Assembly (NCBI GenBank): GCA_009731375.1
Contig: BJOX01000160.1
Location: 817,233-881,232, forward strand
Source: Paulinella micropora
Lineage: Eukaryota > Cercozoa > Imbricatea > Euglyphida
DNA length: 64,000 bases
Direction of reading: 5' to 3'
Within the stretch, counting starts at the first letter, position 1, and every line of letters begins with the position of its first letter. Both the position numbers and the translations under genes were made by a program. The notes beneath the pieces are model-generated. The model saw only the letters and a program-made list of their open reading frames with translations. It was not told where the DNA came from and ran no database searches. Below are positions 19,488 to 30,050 of the stretch, one piece after another.

Positions 19488-21035
19488 CTTGATAGTGACC
19501 ACGGAGCTGTCTGGAAGCAGCATGGGACGAAAGGACAAGGAATGTGGAGCGATCGGAGTCAGCATCATGCCGGGGACGTGAGGGTGCAGCAAAGAACCAC
19601 CTGCAGACAGGTTGTAAGCGCTGGAGCCGGTGGGAGTGGCAATTATGATGCCGTCGGACTGGGCCTTGGTGAAGAAAACATTGTCCACGTAACAATCCAG
19701 ATTGACCATGCCCCCCTCAGGGCCTCTGTCGATGACCACTTCGTTAAGACATCTCCACGGTCCGAAATGCTTGGTATCCCGAGTCTGTGGAGAGCGCGGA
19801 TCAGAAATCGAGGAAGAAGGAGAAGTAGGACGGCTGGAGGCTGAGGAACGCAATGACGAAGGAGAAGTAGGACGCGGAGATTGTGATGACGAACAGGATG
19901 ATAAGGAAGCAGAGGAAGACGAAGAGGAAGCGGAAGAAGAGGAAGGAGATGAATCTGTTCTGGAAACTCTAGCACACAATCGGCTGCGCAGGGTAATGTA
20001 GAAACCTCCGGCAATCACCTTCGTAAGGGATTCCTCGTACTCTTCGATAGGAAAAGCGGTCAAAAAGCCCAGAGAGCCCATAGCAAACGAAATGACGGGA
20101 GGCATGGCTCGAGGGAAGAGGCGAGAGCACCAAAGCACAGTACCCTCCCCTCCTATAGTAACAGCGAAATCAATGTCACGATTGAGCGTCGCTTCCTGGC
20201 TCGGACTCTTCCAGGTTTGTAAAAAGTCAGGCATACCCTCTTCTCTTAGTACTTTCGGTTCGACAAACACCGTCAGCCCTTGTCCATGCAGAAACTCTGC
20301 TACCCTCACGGTCCACTTAGTGACATTCGGGTCTCGAGGCTTCTTCACTATCAAAGCTGCCTTTGGAGGAGCACCCCAAACTAAGCGGCAAAGATTTCTA
20401 CTAGCAATGTGGTACTTGATCTCTGAGTTCTTGAAGAGTTCATACTCCACGCCCTGCGCGTTAGCTTGAAGTAGGCGCAAAGCAGGTTTGGCTTTGGCAG
20501 GTCTTTGCTCTGGTGGTGCAGGTGTCCTCTCAAAATAAACAGGAGACATGGGCTGTCGCACTCGGTTGAAGACATGGGCTGTCAACTGCTGATGGAGCTT
20601 CTCTTCATCATCATGGTCGCTATCATATCCTTCATCATCGATAGACGAAATCTCGTGTTCAAAGCGAATTGCGGTGTTGGGACCGCGAGCGAGCTTCTTG
20701 TTGGGTATGATTACCTTTTTTTTCTGTGGTGTTGTTTGTGGTCCAGAGTTGGCTTGGCGAGGTAGAAGCTTCTTTTCAAGCGCAGCTTTAGACTCTTTGC
20801 AGCGTGCAAGCTCTGCCTCCAGTTCTTTCAATTTGGTTTGCAAAGTCTTCTCCCTCATTTCCGAATGGCTCATTGAATAATATGAGGAAGGTGTTGATTC
20901 AGATGACGGAGGCCTGCTCTCCAACAAGGACAAGATTTGCTCCAAATTGGCTTTGAGCACATCTGTCGGGCCTTTATGGTCATTCCCAATATTCCCATTG
21001 ATACTCATTTTTATTTTAGCCCCATTTATTGTCAT
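19488..21035 (-). CDS. NAD kinase 2 (main exon), GGEGT variant
   Basis: Paralogue of the neighbouring NAD kinase. The preferred start is the ATG at 21035 ([15 protein letters not shown]); the open frame reaches 21200. N-terminal coiled coil (residues about 30-100), acidic linker, then [45 protein letters not shown], a Ser-rich insertion, LNEVVIDRG and [14 protein letters not shown]. The exon ends at ATC AAG with a GT at 19487, the same position and phase as in NAD kinase 1. The catalytic GGDGT has become GGEGT (20139-20153), which might lower or change activity. Outer element B starts about 260 bp upstream of this ATG, in its promoter region. Confidence 0.85.
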
Positions 21036-21286
21036 TTCCAAACATCCCTTTCTCGTTTGTTGGTGGCCCACTATCTCTCCCAAACTAGAATAGAGTCTGT
21101 CTTGTCTCTGTCTGTCTGTGTCTGTTTTGGGAGATAGTTTTATTGGTGGCCCACAAGCCCACAAGAAACGGGAAAATACCAACTCCACCAGAAAAGGCAC
21201 TGGCCCCTCAAAAATGTAGCTTAGGTGGCACTTCCGCTCCTCAATGAATTCGGTAGATCTAGATCGGCACTAAAAAAAGAACAATT

Positions 21287-21293
21287 AGTCAGA
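21287..21293 (+). repeat. left target duplication of element B
   Basis: AGTCAGA here and at 61085-61091. Polintons usually duplicate 6 bp; the seventh matching base may be chance. Confidence 0.75.
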
Positions 21294-21439
21294 AGAAGAT
21301 AAGTACCCTTTTTCCGCAGGTATTTTCAAGAAAATACAAGCGAAAAAAATATTATTCTACCCAAATCACCATTAGACTACCATTTTAAAACAACTAACTA
21401 AATCAAAGATAAATCAAAGAGAAAACGAAAATGACAGCG
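21294..21439 (+). repeat. left terminal inverted repeat of element B
   Basis: It pairs with 60940-61084 on the opposite strand. Shared stretches include GATAAGTACCCTTTTT, CCGCAGGTATTTTCAAGAA and CGAAAATGACAGC, with scattered differences and small indels. GTATTTTCAAGAAAATAC is itself palindromic. Confidence 0.9.
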
Positions 21440-21468
21440 AAAAGGACATCTCGTTTCTTTTCTGACCT

Positions 21469-21474
21469 CACCAA
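21469..21474 (+). repeat. left target duplication of element A
   Basis: CACCAA, repeated exactly at 41466-41471. 6 bp is the Polinton norm. Both copies lie inside element B, so A inserted into an already resident B. Confidence 0.9.
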
Positions 21475-21820
21475 AGTAGAATAGGGTGCCACTTGTGCAC
21501 GCTCGTTCAATGCAGTTTCACTAGAGAAACAACAATAAGTGCAGTTATTCATAATTTCCTCTACCTATTCTCTCTAAATTCAAAAAAACAATTTCATTAA
21601 AATCTCTCTTACTGCGAAAAGTTGTCCAAGTGTCCTCACTGAAGGACAGAAAGAAGTCCAAAAGAGTGCAAAAAAGCAAAGCACATTCGGTGTGTATTTT
21701 CGCTTCACCTTTTCTGTGTCTGGTGTGAGAAGTGTTTTTCCACTAAGAGCAGTTATTTAGTTTTAAGGCTACCGATTTATAACAAATACAGTCAGACAAA
21801 AGAAAAAAAACTGCTATTTG
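21475..21820 (+). repeat. left terminal inverted repeat of element A
   Basis: It pairs with about 41120-41465. Roughly nine of ten bases match in the outer 130 bp. Long identical blocks include TCATAATTTCCTCTACC and TTTCATTAAAATCTCTCTTA. Divergence of the two arms suggests the insertion is not recent. Confidence 0.92.
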
Positions 21821-21886
21821 TAAATAATCATTAATATGTTAAAAATTTAATTCCATTTAAGGATATATATTAATAACACATATAAA

Positions 21887-22395
21887 ATGGATGACATTCT
21901 ACAGAAAATCAACAAGGGAGGTGTATATGTTATGAACAACGATGTATCCCCAAGAGTAGTTGTAAGGTGGGGAGAGGAACACAAACTTAAGTTAAATATT
22001 TTTGTATAAATGGAAAAAGAAATAAGGAACAAGCCTTAGAGGAAGCAAATAGATTTTATGAAGAAAACATTAGACCTAAATATGAAGTTTAGAAAAAATA
22101 CAATTCTGAACGAGTTAAGCAAAATAAACAACAATACAAAAATGAATGGAATAAGGAATGGATGAAAAAAAATTTATATGTGAATGTGGTGAAGAGACAA
22201 CAAATGCTTACAAAACAAGATATCTTTTATCAAGCAATCACTAATTAAGAATGAAAAGAATTAATCTTTCAAATGATAATTTAAATATAGAAAAAATAAA
22301 ATGTGAATGTAGTTTAATTATTAGAAGAAATAGGAAAGAAATTCATGAGACAACCACAAAACATACGAAATACATTCAAGCCAAAAATAATTAAT
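21887..22395 (+). pseudogene. decayed mirror copy of the zinc-finger gene beside the left repeat
   Basis: Broken frames on the plus strand give MDDILQKINKGGVYVMNND, VVVRWGEEHKLK, ALEEANRFYEENIRPKYEV-like text and a CxC...H motif (IKCECSLIIRRNRKE). They correspond piece by piece to the minus-strand gene at 40657-41079 next to the right repeat. Several stops and frameshifts make it non-functional. The two copies face inward from opposite ends of element A. Confidence 0.6.
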
Positions 22396-22607
22396 AACTT
22401 ACAAATCTAACTTTTCAACTTTCTTTTAATTCTAGGACTACTTCGTATGTTTTCCTGTTTAATTTCAAGTGATTTCAATAAATTTATATTTTTTAATCTT
22501 TAGTAATTTGTTTAACGTTATCAGCTAACTGCTCTGCCGGTTCTGTTTCTTCCGGTTGCTCATCAACATTGGTCTTTAATAATTCACTTAGCATTACTAA
22601 GTCATCT

Positions 22608-23404
22608 TCAGATAGATAACTTTAAAGCACTTACGGCCCTTAACCTTAAATATAGTTTTACTGAATTGTTTATCACCTTTAGAAAAAATAGTTTTTCTAA
22701 TTCCTTTCTCACTCTTGTTCCCTTAGGGAATTCATTAATTAAAGGATTTCTGTTTATTTCCTGGTTGTTTTTTTCAGTTCCTTCATAAATATTAATAGGT
22801 ACTGTTTTAATTGTTGAATAATATGTTTTATTATAAGCATTAACAACCTCATGAATAATCGGCACCCTTTGAAAATTTTCATTAAATTTCCATATTAAAT
22901 TTAATTTATTCAGTATTGTTCTAATAAATCTATCTATTATTCCCATTGTTCTGTGATCGCCTACTTGAACCAGTCTGTGCTCAATATTGTTTTGTCTAAA
23001 ATATTCAGCCACTTCACCCTTAAACTCATTTCCATTATCTGAAGTAATACTTTTAGGGACTTCTTTCGTAAATATTTTTTTAATCCTTCCAAAACATAAC
23101 CTGTAGTTTTATTTTTTATTGGTTCAATCCACCCACGACTGCTATAGACATCAATGGCTACTGGTCCGAAATTATAGTTTGCATTACCTTTCTTTGTTGC
23201 AACATTTGACATATCAAGTAAGTCAATAAATACTTGGCTTAGTGGTTTAGCCTCGGGGGCAGTTATTGTGTTCCATATCTTAGCGTGCTTTGATTGCTTG
23301 TGTATTTCAATTGCTTCTTTAAGTTTTTCTTTCCGCTCTGTCTGCTCAGGAGTTTCTTGTTGTTGTTGTTGTTGTTGTTGCTGATTTGCGTGCTTATTAT
23401 CCAT
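22608..23404 (-). pseudogene. rve-type (retroviral-like) integrase of element A, frameshifted
   Basis: The ATG at 23404 is followed by a Gln run (N-terminal, low complexity) and then VFIDLLDMSN, which holds the first catalytic Asp. The second Asp lies in ITSDNGNEF, and the third acidic position in the block MGIIDRFIRT. A frameshift around 23050-23075, at a T-rich run, splits the gene. The C-terminal half includes the typical YNKTYYSTIK block. The enzyme would insert the viral DNA and make the 6-bp duplication. The third position is Asp where retroviral integrases have Glu, and the B copy shows the same. The N-terminal zinc domain is not seen. Confidence 0.8.
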
Positions 23405-23457
23405 GATATTTTAGAATTGCGTTTCGTGCTCCGCACTCTCTCTTATTCTAAAACATC
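23405..23457. repeat. border hairpin A-1
   Basis: GATATTTT ... AAAACATC ends around a stem AGAATTGCG/CTTATTCT. It abuts the integrase start codon directly (ATG complement at 23402-23404). Confidence 0.7.
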
Positions 23458-23491
23458 TTTTTTTCTTATTCTTCTTTATTTAATCGCATAC

Positions 23492-23526
23492 GATGTTTGT
23501 TGAAGACGAAGTCTGAAACAAATATC
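23492..23526. repeat. border hairpin A-2
   Basis: GATGTTTGTT ... AAACAAATATC with inner GAAGAC/GTCTG. The GATATT side touches the end of the charged-protein gene (stop at 23525), overlapping it by two bases. With A-1 it brackets the 34-bp integrase promoter region. Confidence 0.7.
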
Positions 23527-24049
23527 AAAATTTTAAGAAACATTTTTCAATATCATTACTTTTTTCTTTCTTGCTTGGCTTCTCTGCTTGATTATAAACA
23601 TTAACTGATATGTTTGACTTCTTACCATTTGATTTCTTAGATTTAGGCTTTTGCTCTTCTTCAATTTCTTCACTTTCGCTTTCGCTATCATCAGGTTCAG
23701 GCTCAGGCACATGCTTTTTACTTACTTTCTTCTTTGCTTCCGCTTTCTTTCTTCTTATTTTCATTTTAGCCATCTTTTCTGCAATGATATCTGTGAAATC
23801 ACATTCTTCATCGCTCTCACTGCTTTCTTCTGGTGTGTCATCTTGGTCTTTTCCATTAATAATATCATTAGCAACACCCATTTCGGCCATGCGGCTTATC
23901 TTTTCCTCCATCTCTTCATCATTGCCTACATAAGCCTTTCTACACTTTGCTAATTTCTCTTTTGCTATTTCAATCTTTTGTTGTTTCTTATTTTTTATTC
24001 CCTCAACTGCTTTTCCCCAGTTCTTACGACTTGCTTTGGGAGACTGCAT
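23525..24049 (-). CDS. highly charged conserved protein (element A)
   Basis: 174 residues, intact, starting MQSPKASRKNWGKAVEG. A basic helical N-terminus is followed by an acidic Ser/Asp/Glu block (residues about 68-85), a Lys-rich helix, a second acidic Ser/Glu block, and a tail with NISVNVYNQ. Element B has a clear counterpart at 44758-45210 in the same orientation and position (upstream of the fibre), ending NVNLYNQ. No family recognised. The alternating charge suggests a DNA- or scaffold-associated protein, but this is only a guess. Confidence 0.7.
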   Translation of the reverse strand: MQSPKASRKNWGKAVEGIKNKKQQKIEIAKEKLAKCRKAYVGNDEEMEEKISRMAEMGVANDIINGKDQDDTPEESSESDEECDFTDIIAEKMAKMKIRRKKAEAKKKVSKKHVPEPEPDDSESESEEIEEEQKPKSKKSNGKKSNISVNVYNQAEKPSKKEKSNDIEKCFLKF

Positions 24050-24115
24050 TTATACTAAGATTACTATATTTTAGTATTTTTTTTAAATAAATAAATAAAT
24101 AATTAATATACGAAT

Positions 24116-27100
24116 ATGTCAGGTTCCTCCTTCAAATCTCTCTTAGGCTTGTCAGAAATCGCGACAGATAGCTTTTCAATCGCCAACCTTGACCTAACCA
24201 ATACCAACATAGTGGGTTTAAACACTGACAGAGTGCCAGAAGATTCCGACCCAATAAATCTTTATTATACTGATGCGCGATTTGACACACGTCTCGCTTT
24301 AAAATCAACAACAGACCTAAAAGAGTGACTTAATTATTATTGGACTGATAACCGTTTTGATGGTCGGTTCGCTTTAAAACCAACAACTGACCTAAAAGAA
24401 GGACTTAATTATTATTGGACTGATAACCGCACACACGTCTCGCTTTAAAAACATCAGACATCAAAGAAGGAAAAAATTTATACTATTCAGAGCAACGAGT
24501 TAGGGACAACGACGAAGTCAAAGCCTCAACTCAGCACAGAAGCAATACTTCCAATCCGCACCAAACCAGCCTTTATAATTTGATAGACACGAACATATCT
24601 GCACCATTGGTCGGTCAGTACTTAACATACAATAATGTAGATGGTAAATGGAAGAATACCGCCCTCGGTTCAATTGACACACTTTCTGATGTAGTCATAA
24701 CCGCACCAATAGCCACTAGTAGTTATCTAACATATAATTCAATAAACTGGGTAAATAAAACATTTCCGATAAATGTTGATGAATTCGGCAATATTAGTAT
24801 GGGAAGGAAGAATATAACAGGAGTAAATTTACTAAATACCAAAGATGTTGATGAATGGATATTTGAGCATAATGATAATAATAATAAAGTGTCAGCAGGT
24901 GGAAGTATAGATAGCCACAGCGATGTGAAAATGACAGGCTTCCCAGCAGATAACCAACTGCTTATTTATAGCACAGGTCAATGGAGAAATACGACTTCAC
25001 CCTTTCTGAGATTAGACTGCACTGCCAGTATGACGGGAGGAATAAATATGAACAACCAAAACATTACAAATGTAAATCAACTAAATGGTAGGGCTATCGC
25101 AACTTGGTTATCGGAGCACGACTCCAGCAACGCGAAAGTGTCGGCAAGTGGAATTATTGATACACATAGTGATGTGATGATAACAACAGCAACAGATAAT
25201 CAACTGCTTATTTATAGCACAGGACCATNNNNNNNNNNGGGACGATGGCGAAATGTGGCATCGCCCTTTCTTAGATTAGACGGCACCGCCAGTATGACAG
25301 GAGCATTAAATATGGGTGGGTATGCTATTTCAGGGCTTCTACATATAATGGAATTAATCTCACCACTCTTGCAGTTGATGGTTCGGTGGTTAAACTAACA
25401 GGAGACCAAATCATAGCAGGAACCAAAACATTCAGCAACATAATAAATGCTAGTGCGGGTATTGATATGAAAAGCCAAAGCATAACAAATGTTAATCTTG
25501 TTGATGGTGTGGATGTTTCTGTTCTTGATACTTCGGTGGTAAAACTAACAGGGGACCAAACTATCGGAGGAAATAAAAAAATTTACATCAACTTTAGAAG
25601 TAAGTGGTTCATCAAATCCTACTACTTTTGATGGCATTGGCATCGCCTTTGATACAAAAATAGGAATGATTGCAGCACAAAAAACAGCAACAGCGACTTG
25701 GTATCCGATACAAATAACTGGTTCATATGTAGAGTTATATTCAGGTAATACTTTAATTATAACCGCAACTGGAACAACATAAAGTTTGAACAACAACAGA
25801 ATAACAAACTTAGCCACACCATCAGCAACAACGGACGGAGCAAACAAAAGTTATGTGGATACATTAGACATACAAAATGTAAAACTAACAACAGACCAAA
25901 CCATAACAGGAAGTAAAACATTTAATGGGGCGAGCACTACGATAAAATATCTAACTTTAACACAAACGGCTGATTTTAATAATCAAGTTATCATTAATGG
26001 TGGAAATATAACATATAATGGGGCGAGGATATTAAACCAAAATGGAGGAGATATATTCCTTTCACAGACATCAGGTGATTATCAATATTTCTTATTTACT
26101 CTAAATACTGCTACAAGTGGGACCGCGAACCAAAGAGGTTATGTATTCACGAATGTAGCATTTGATGTAAAAGGAGCAGGTCTTTATATTTCAAAACTTT
26201 TGGACAATAAAAGTGCTTCGTCTGACATTGTCCGTTTTAACAATGCTGGTGGTATGCGATTTTATGGGGACTTAGATATGAACTCAAACAACATAACAAG
26301 TGCTGGAACAATAACGGGAACATCAATTACTTCAACTGCTGGCATGACTACAACAACATTAACAACGAGTGACAAAATAACAACAGCACTAGGCAAACCG
26401 ATAATCATAGGCAGAACAAGAAATGAGTAGGAGTAACTGGTGGCTTAGAATTATATGGAACAGAAGGAAATGCGAATGGTCCGCATATCCAAGCATTCGT
26501 TCGTACATCAGTTTATCCCACATTCCAATTATTGAATTATAGTCAGGACAATATTGCTTTAAGTTTTGTTAGTTATTGGGAGGGGGGTGGCTGGAAATCC
26601 AGCAACCTAAACTCCAACTTTCAAATATACAAGATGAGCAACAAACTCGCTTTTAACTACAAATCAGGAGTATCACTTGGAGGAGCCATAGCATTTAGCG
26701 AGGCGATGAACATAAGCAATACAGGGGCAATAACCGCAAATGCAGGCATATCTGTTGTTAATAGCACAGCAGATATAAGAGGAGAAGCAAGAAGTGGGTC
26801 TCATGCTACACCAGTCGGGTTATATGTCACAGCCAATCTTGGAGCATCTTCTGCCGGTGTTGAATTCAGACACAGCAACGGGACACAGGGAGTTGGTTTT
26901 GGTTATAATTCAATATATGCTACGGGAAGCAATACCAATCAAGACTTAAATTTTTATGCGAGGGGAAGTGGAGTTATCTATGCTCAGAGTGCTATAAGTT
27001 GTTCCTCAACATTAACTCTTCCAACAACATCCAGCGGATTTTTAACATTAAGACAAAGACCAAGTTCTACTTACGACCCACAAATATATATGAAATCAGG

Positions 27101-27611
27101 AGGATATTCAAATTATGGTGTGGTCTGTGCATCTCAGGGAATTCTACATGCATGGACTACTTCAAACTCTTCAGGTGAGCCGTCTGGCAGTTATAATTAT
27201 GTTCCGTTTAACGGAGCTTGGACAAACTCATCGGAAAGGAGGCTAAAATCAGATATTAAAACATTAGACTGTGGGGATTGTTGCGAGAAATTAATGAAAA
27301 TAAATTGTTGTTCATATTATTTGAAATCAGACGAAAAGAAAGAAAAAAAGAACCACGAATTTATTGCTGATGAAGTTAAAAAAATATTTCCTGAATTTGT
27401 ATCTGAAAGTGGAATGAAAGCAGATGATGGAAATGGAAATCTTGAAGGCATAACATATACACGTTTTATACCAATGGTCAGTGCTTTTCAACATATGGCG
27501 GAAATGGTAGTTAATTTAGAAAAACAAAATAATAATTTCATGCTTATTATAGGAGATCAATCTAAGCAACTTTCTGAAATACAAGCAGTCGTTTTCCCTA
27601 ATGTCCAATAA
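24116..27611 (+). pseudogene. fibre protein with tail-fibre repeats and S74 chaperone (element A, broken)
   Basis: ATG at 24116 (MSGSSFKSLLGLSEIATDSF). The N-terminus has INLYYTDARFDTRLALKSTT, a repeat known from phage and giant-virus tail fibres. The middle has repeated SHSDV/VKLTGDQTI.G.KTF blocks typical of beta-structured fibres. The C-terminus (from about 27220) has SSERRLKSDIKTL, the intramolecular chaperone (peptidase S74) domain that trimerises the fibre and then cuts itself off. The reading frame changes at least four times, and a 10-N gap lies at 25229-25238. Its role would be host attachment. The TM-protein ATG overlaps its end by 11 bases. Confidence 0.8.
25229..25238. other. assembly gap (10 N)
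   Basis: Run of ten N inside the repetitive fibre region; the true length is unknown. Confidence 0.99.
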
Positions 27612-27953
27612 TACAACTAGACTTCACAGACCACCGCCTATTATGGATATGGATGGCAAGCTGACACCCGAATTAAAGTCTCGTGTTCTTGAAGTAGAAC
27701 TAAAGACTGAGGAAAAAAAGTAGAGCACGAATTGGAAGATAACTGGAATTGTTGTTGTATAAAAAACAGACCGACCGACAGCCGACTTATTAAATACTTA
27801 TTTCAAATGGGTATCATTATTGCCATTATAACCCTTTGTATCGTGAGGCTATCTGAAAAGAACGTACCTTGTGAGGTTGCTAATACTTATGTCGGAATTT
27901 TAACACTATTGATTGGTATTTGCCTTCCTTCGCCTTCTTCAAGTAAGAAGTGA
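27601..27953 (+). pseudogene. small two-TM virion-type membrane protein (element A)
   Basis: ATG at 27601. After a Pro-rich start and a charged helix there is a frame break in an A run near 27714-27720. Then DSRLIKYLFQMGIIIAIITL, a short loop with CEVANTY, and a second hydrophobic segment GILTLLIGICLPSP. It closely matches 50648-50990 of element B. Small two-TM proteins of this kind recur near fibre genes in large DNA viruses and their relatives. Its last 15 bases overlap the convergent Cys-rich gene. A virion or membrane role is inferred. Confidence 0.65.
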
Positions 27954-28190
27954 GCATTCATATACTTGAGTTTTATACCACATAGCATCATTTGAGCAGA
28001 TTAAAGGAACCGCATCATCAAAACTAACACACCAATCACTCATTGGCTTATATACACATTTAAATTTAGTTTCTATTCCTTGCTTTATACAATAAGCACA
28101 ACTCTCATTCTTGTTTTCGCTTACCCGTGAGTAAAAGTCGCAGGCCGTCCGACCTAACACAGACCACATAAACAAGAATATTAAAATCAT
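27939..28190 (-). CDS. signal-peptide Cys-rich protein, PSI-like (element A)
   Basis: 83 residues from ATG 28190. MILIFLFMWSVLG is a signal-peptide-like start. The mature part has ACDFYSRVSE, ESCAYCIKQG, FKCVYKPMSDWCVSF and further Cys residues. The spacing C-x8..C-x2-C..C..WC..C recalls PSI/plexin-type disulphide domains. It is intact and converges on the TM-protein gene. Element B keeps the same gene, orientation and overlap at 50979-51239. Likely an exposed or secreted disulphide-bonded protein; its function is unknown. Confidence 0.6.
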   Translation of the reverse strand: MILIFLFMWSVLGRTACDFYSRVSENKNESCAYCIKQGIETKFKCVYKPMSDWCVSFDDAVPLICSNDAMWYKTQVYECSLLT

Positions 28191-28299
28191 TCTTTTAAAT
28201 ATATTATACAAAATATATGATGACGGAGCACAAAACCAAAAGATTATTTTTCTGAGCAATGATTTCGCGGGAAGCAAAACATTTAATAAAAATATTCAA

Positions 28300-28614
28300 A
28301 TGTCATTCACACCGACCAAAATGAATGTTAAGTTTATTCATTATACGAACGACCAGACTGAAACCAAAACCAGAATTCTTTATATGGACAGAATTGGAAT
28401 TATCGGCACATTCGCTGATAGTAATATAACAAACATTTCAAACCTTAGTTATAATTTAGGCGTCGTTGGATGGACGGACGGACAATATACATTTAAAGTC
28501 CTTGAAACTGACAGCGGAAATATTGATACAGGAAATTTAGCGGGAAGAATTGTTGTGTTTGGAATTCTTAGGTTTCAGACTACGTCTTCAACAAACACAA
28601 GCGAAGCGTTGTGA
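28300..28614 (+). CDS. conserved small protein upstream of the ATPase (element A)
   Basis: 104 residues, MSFTPTKMNVKFIHYTNDQ, with RIGIIGTFADSNITNISNL in the middle and WTDGQYTFKV after it. Mostly beta-type composition. The B counterpart at 48737-49006 also directly precedes the ATPase. No family recognised. Constant linkage to the packaging ATPase suggests a virion or assembly role. Confidence 0.6.
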   Translation: MSFTPTKMNVKFIHYTNDQTETKTRILYMDRIGIIGTFADSNITNISNLSYNLGVVGWTDGQYTFKVLETDSGNIDTGNLAGRIVVFGILRFQTTSSTNTSEAL

Positions 28615-28721
28615 CGGGCTCCGCCCTCACATCGACAACCATTAAAGTAAAAAATAAGGTAAAATATATATTGAACCACACAAGTACGAAGTGGCGAAGC
28701 AAGCGGAGACCGAAGGTCGTA

Positions 28722-29540
28722 GCAGGGAAAAGATTAATAGCGTTAAGGTGAAGCCAGTAAAACAAGAGGGTGATGGAAATAAAAAAGCCAAGGGTTATAA
28801 ATTATTCAACGAACCTTACGCCAATATATTTCTGCTTGCCCGTAAGAAGAGCGGGAAAACAACAGCACTCTTTGAAATACTGAAACGGACTACAGACAGA
28901 AAAACCCGTCTTGTCATTATCGCTTCAACAATACACAAGGACTACATTTATAAAGCAATGGTAAAGCACTTTAAGAACAGGGGAAACCCAATGGCAATAT
29001 ATACCTTTCTTAAATCAGATGGTGTAAATGTGATAGACTATGAACTGGACAAACTGAACAGACAGGACGAGCAACACGAAGGAGAAATAAAACAGGACAA
29101 AGAGGAAATAGAGAAACCACAATTTCTTTATTTCGGAAAGGAAAAGAAAAAAGAAGAAGGAGGTGAGAAGAAAGAGAGACCAAGCAAGTATATTTCACCA
29201 GAGGTTGTTTTTGTTTTGGACGATTTAGGAAGTGGATTAAGATAAATCCGTGAGCGATTTGTTAAAAAAGAACAGACACTATAAAAGTAAGGTTATTATG
29301 TCAAGTCAGTATCTGAACGACCTACGGCCAGAAGCTATTAAGCAGTTAGATTATTTATTAATCTTTCCGGGTCAGTCTCAAGACAAAATGGAACTCGTGT
29401 ATAAGCACTTAGACTTATCTTTTGATTTTGATTATTTTCTTCAAAAGTATCACGGAGCAACAAAGGAACGATTTAATTTTCTTTATGTCTCAAGTGTTGA
29501 TAATGAGTTAAGAAAAAACTTTAATTTTTGTCTAAAATAA
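28722..29540 (+). pseudogene. A32/FtsK-HerA-type packaging ATPase (element A, one frame break)
   Basis: Walker A is ARKKSGKTTALFEIL and Walker B VVFVLDDLGSGLR, followed by RHYKSKVIMSSQYLNDLRP (sensor region). This is the genome-packaging ATPase type of Polintons and related viruses, which pumps DNA into the capsid. The frame breaks at about 29245 just after Walker B and resumes at 29250. The open frame extends upstream to 28691, but the B copy points to a start near 28722. Confidence 0.85.
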
Positions 29541-29544
29541 TTAT

Positions 29545-29575
29545 TTGATTTTTAAATATTTTTTTTCATAGTATA
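29545..29575 (+). promoter_or_regulatory. poly-T/C/TATA promoter-like motif
   Basis: ATTTTTTTTTCATAGTATA (29558-29575) lies directly before the ATG at 29576. Same form as motifs before other virion genes of A and B. Confidence 0.45.
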
Positions 29576-29902
29576 ATGGTAGTGAAAACAACTCGTGTTG
29601 AAGTCATTCCAACAATCGGTAAACGAACAATTAACTCAAGCACAAATATGGCTGGAGGCAAAAAGAAAACTGGTCGTAAGAAGAAGCAAGGAGGCAAGGG
29701 ACAGGCTGGCGGTAAAATTAATTGGCAAAAAGTGGGGAAAATGGCCTTGGCTGTTAATAAATTCCTTCGTGATAACAAAGTAATTTCTAGAACTGCGGAA
29801 GCCTTAAGCAGTATTGGAGTGCCTTATGCTGGGTCTGTCCAAGCCACCGCTTCAAAACTGGGGTATGGTAAGCAGAGAGGACGTGGAGCACTCAAATTTT
29901 AA
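29576..29902 (+). CDS. basic core-like virion protein (element A)
   Basis: 108 residues. A Lys/Gly-rich stretch (GGKKKTGRKKKQGGKG) is followed by INWQKVGKMALAVNKFLRDN and a hydrophobic, Gly-containing tail with IGVPYAG. The B copy (47600-47884) keeps the NWKKVG, ANRFIKK and GVPYA pattern. Basic plus amphipathic regions recall small core or pVI/pX-like proteins of adenovirus-type virions that condense DNA or disrupt membranes. This is an analogy only. Confidence 0.6.
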   Translation: MVVKTTRVEVIPTIGKRTINSSTNMAGGKKKTGRKKKQGGKGQAGGKINWQKVGKMALAVNKFLRDNKVISRTAEALSSIGVPYAGSVQATASKLGYGKQRGRGALKF

Positions 29903-29904
29903 AT

Positions 29905-29940
29905 GATATTTTATTCTGACTGCTGTCATCATAAAACATC
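29905..29940. repeat. border hairpin A-3
   Basis: GATATTTTAT ... ATAAAACATC with TCTGAC/GTCA inside. It starts three bases after the stop codon of the core-like gene. Confidence 0.75.
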
Positions 29941-29973
29941 GATGACCATTATTTTTTTCCAAAATAAATAAAC

Positions 29974-30050
29974 GATGTTTTAGAATATAAACGAAGTGTT
30001 ATAGCAAAATTCGCAGGCGAATTTTTTATAAGCGAGAACGCGAAGCATGA
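29974..30050. repeat. border hairpin A-4 (complex)
   Basis: GATGTTTTAGAAT starts here, and an inner perfect stem AAAATTCGC/GCGAATTTT (30006-30025) and a GCGAGAACGCG stretch follow up to the ATG at 30047. It faces A-3 across a 33-bp AT-rich spacer. Confidence 0.55.
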
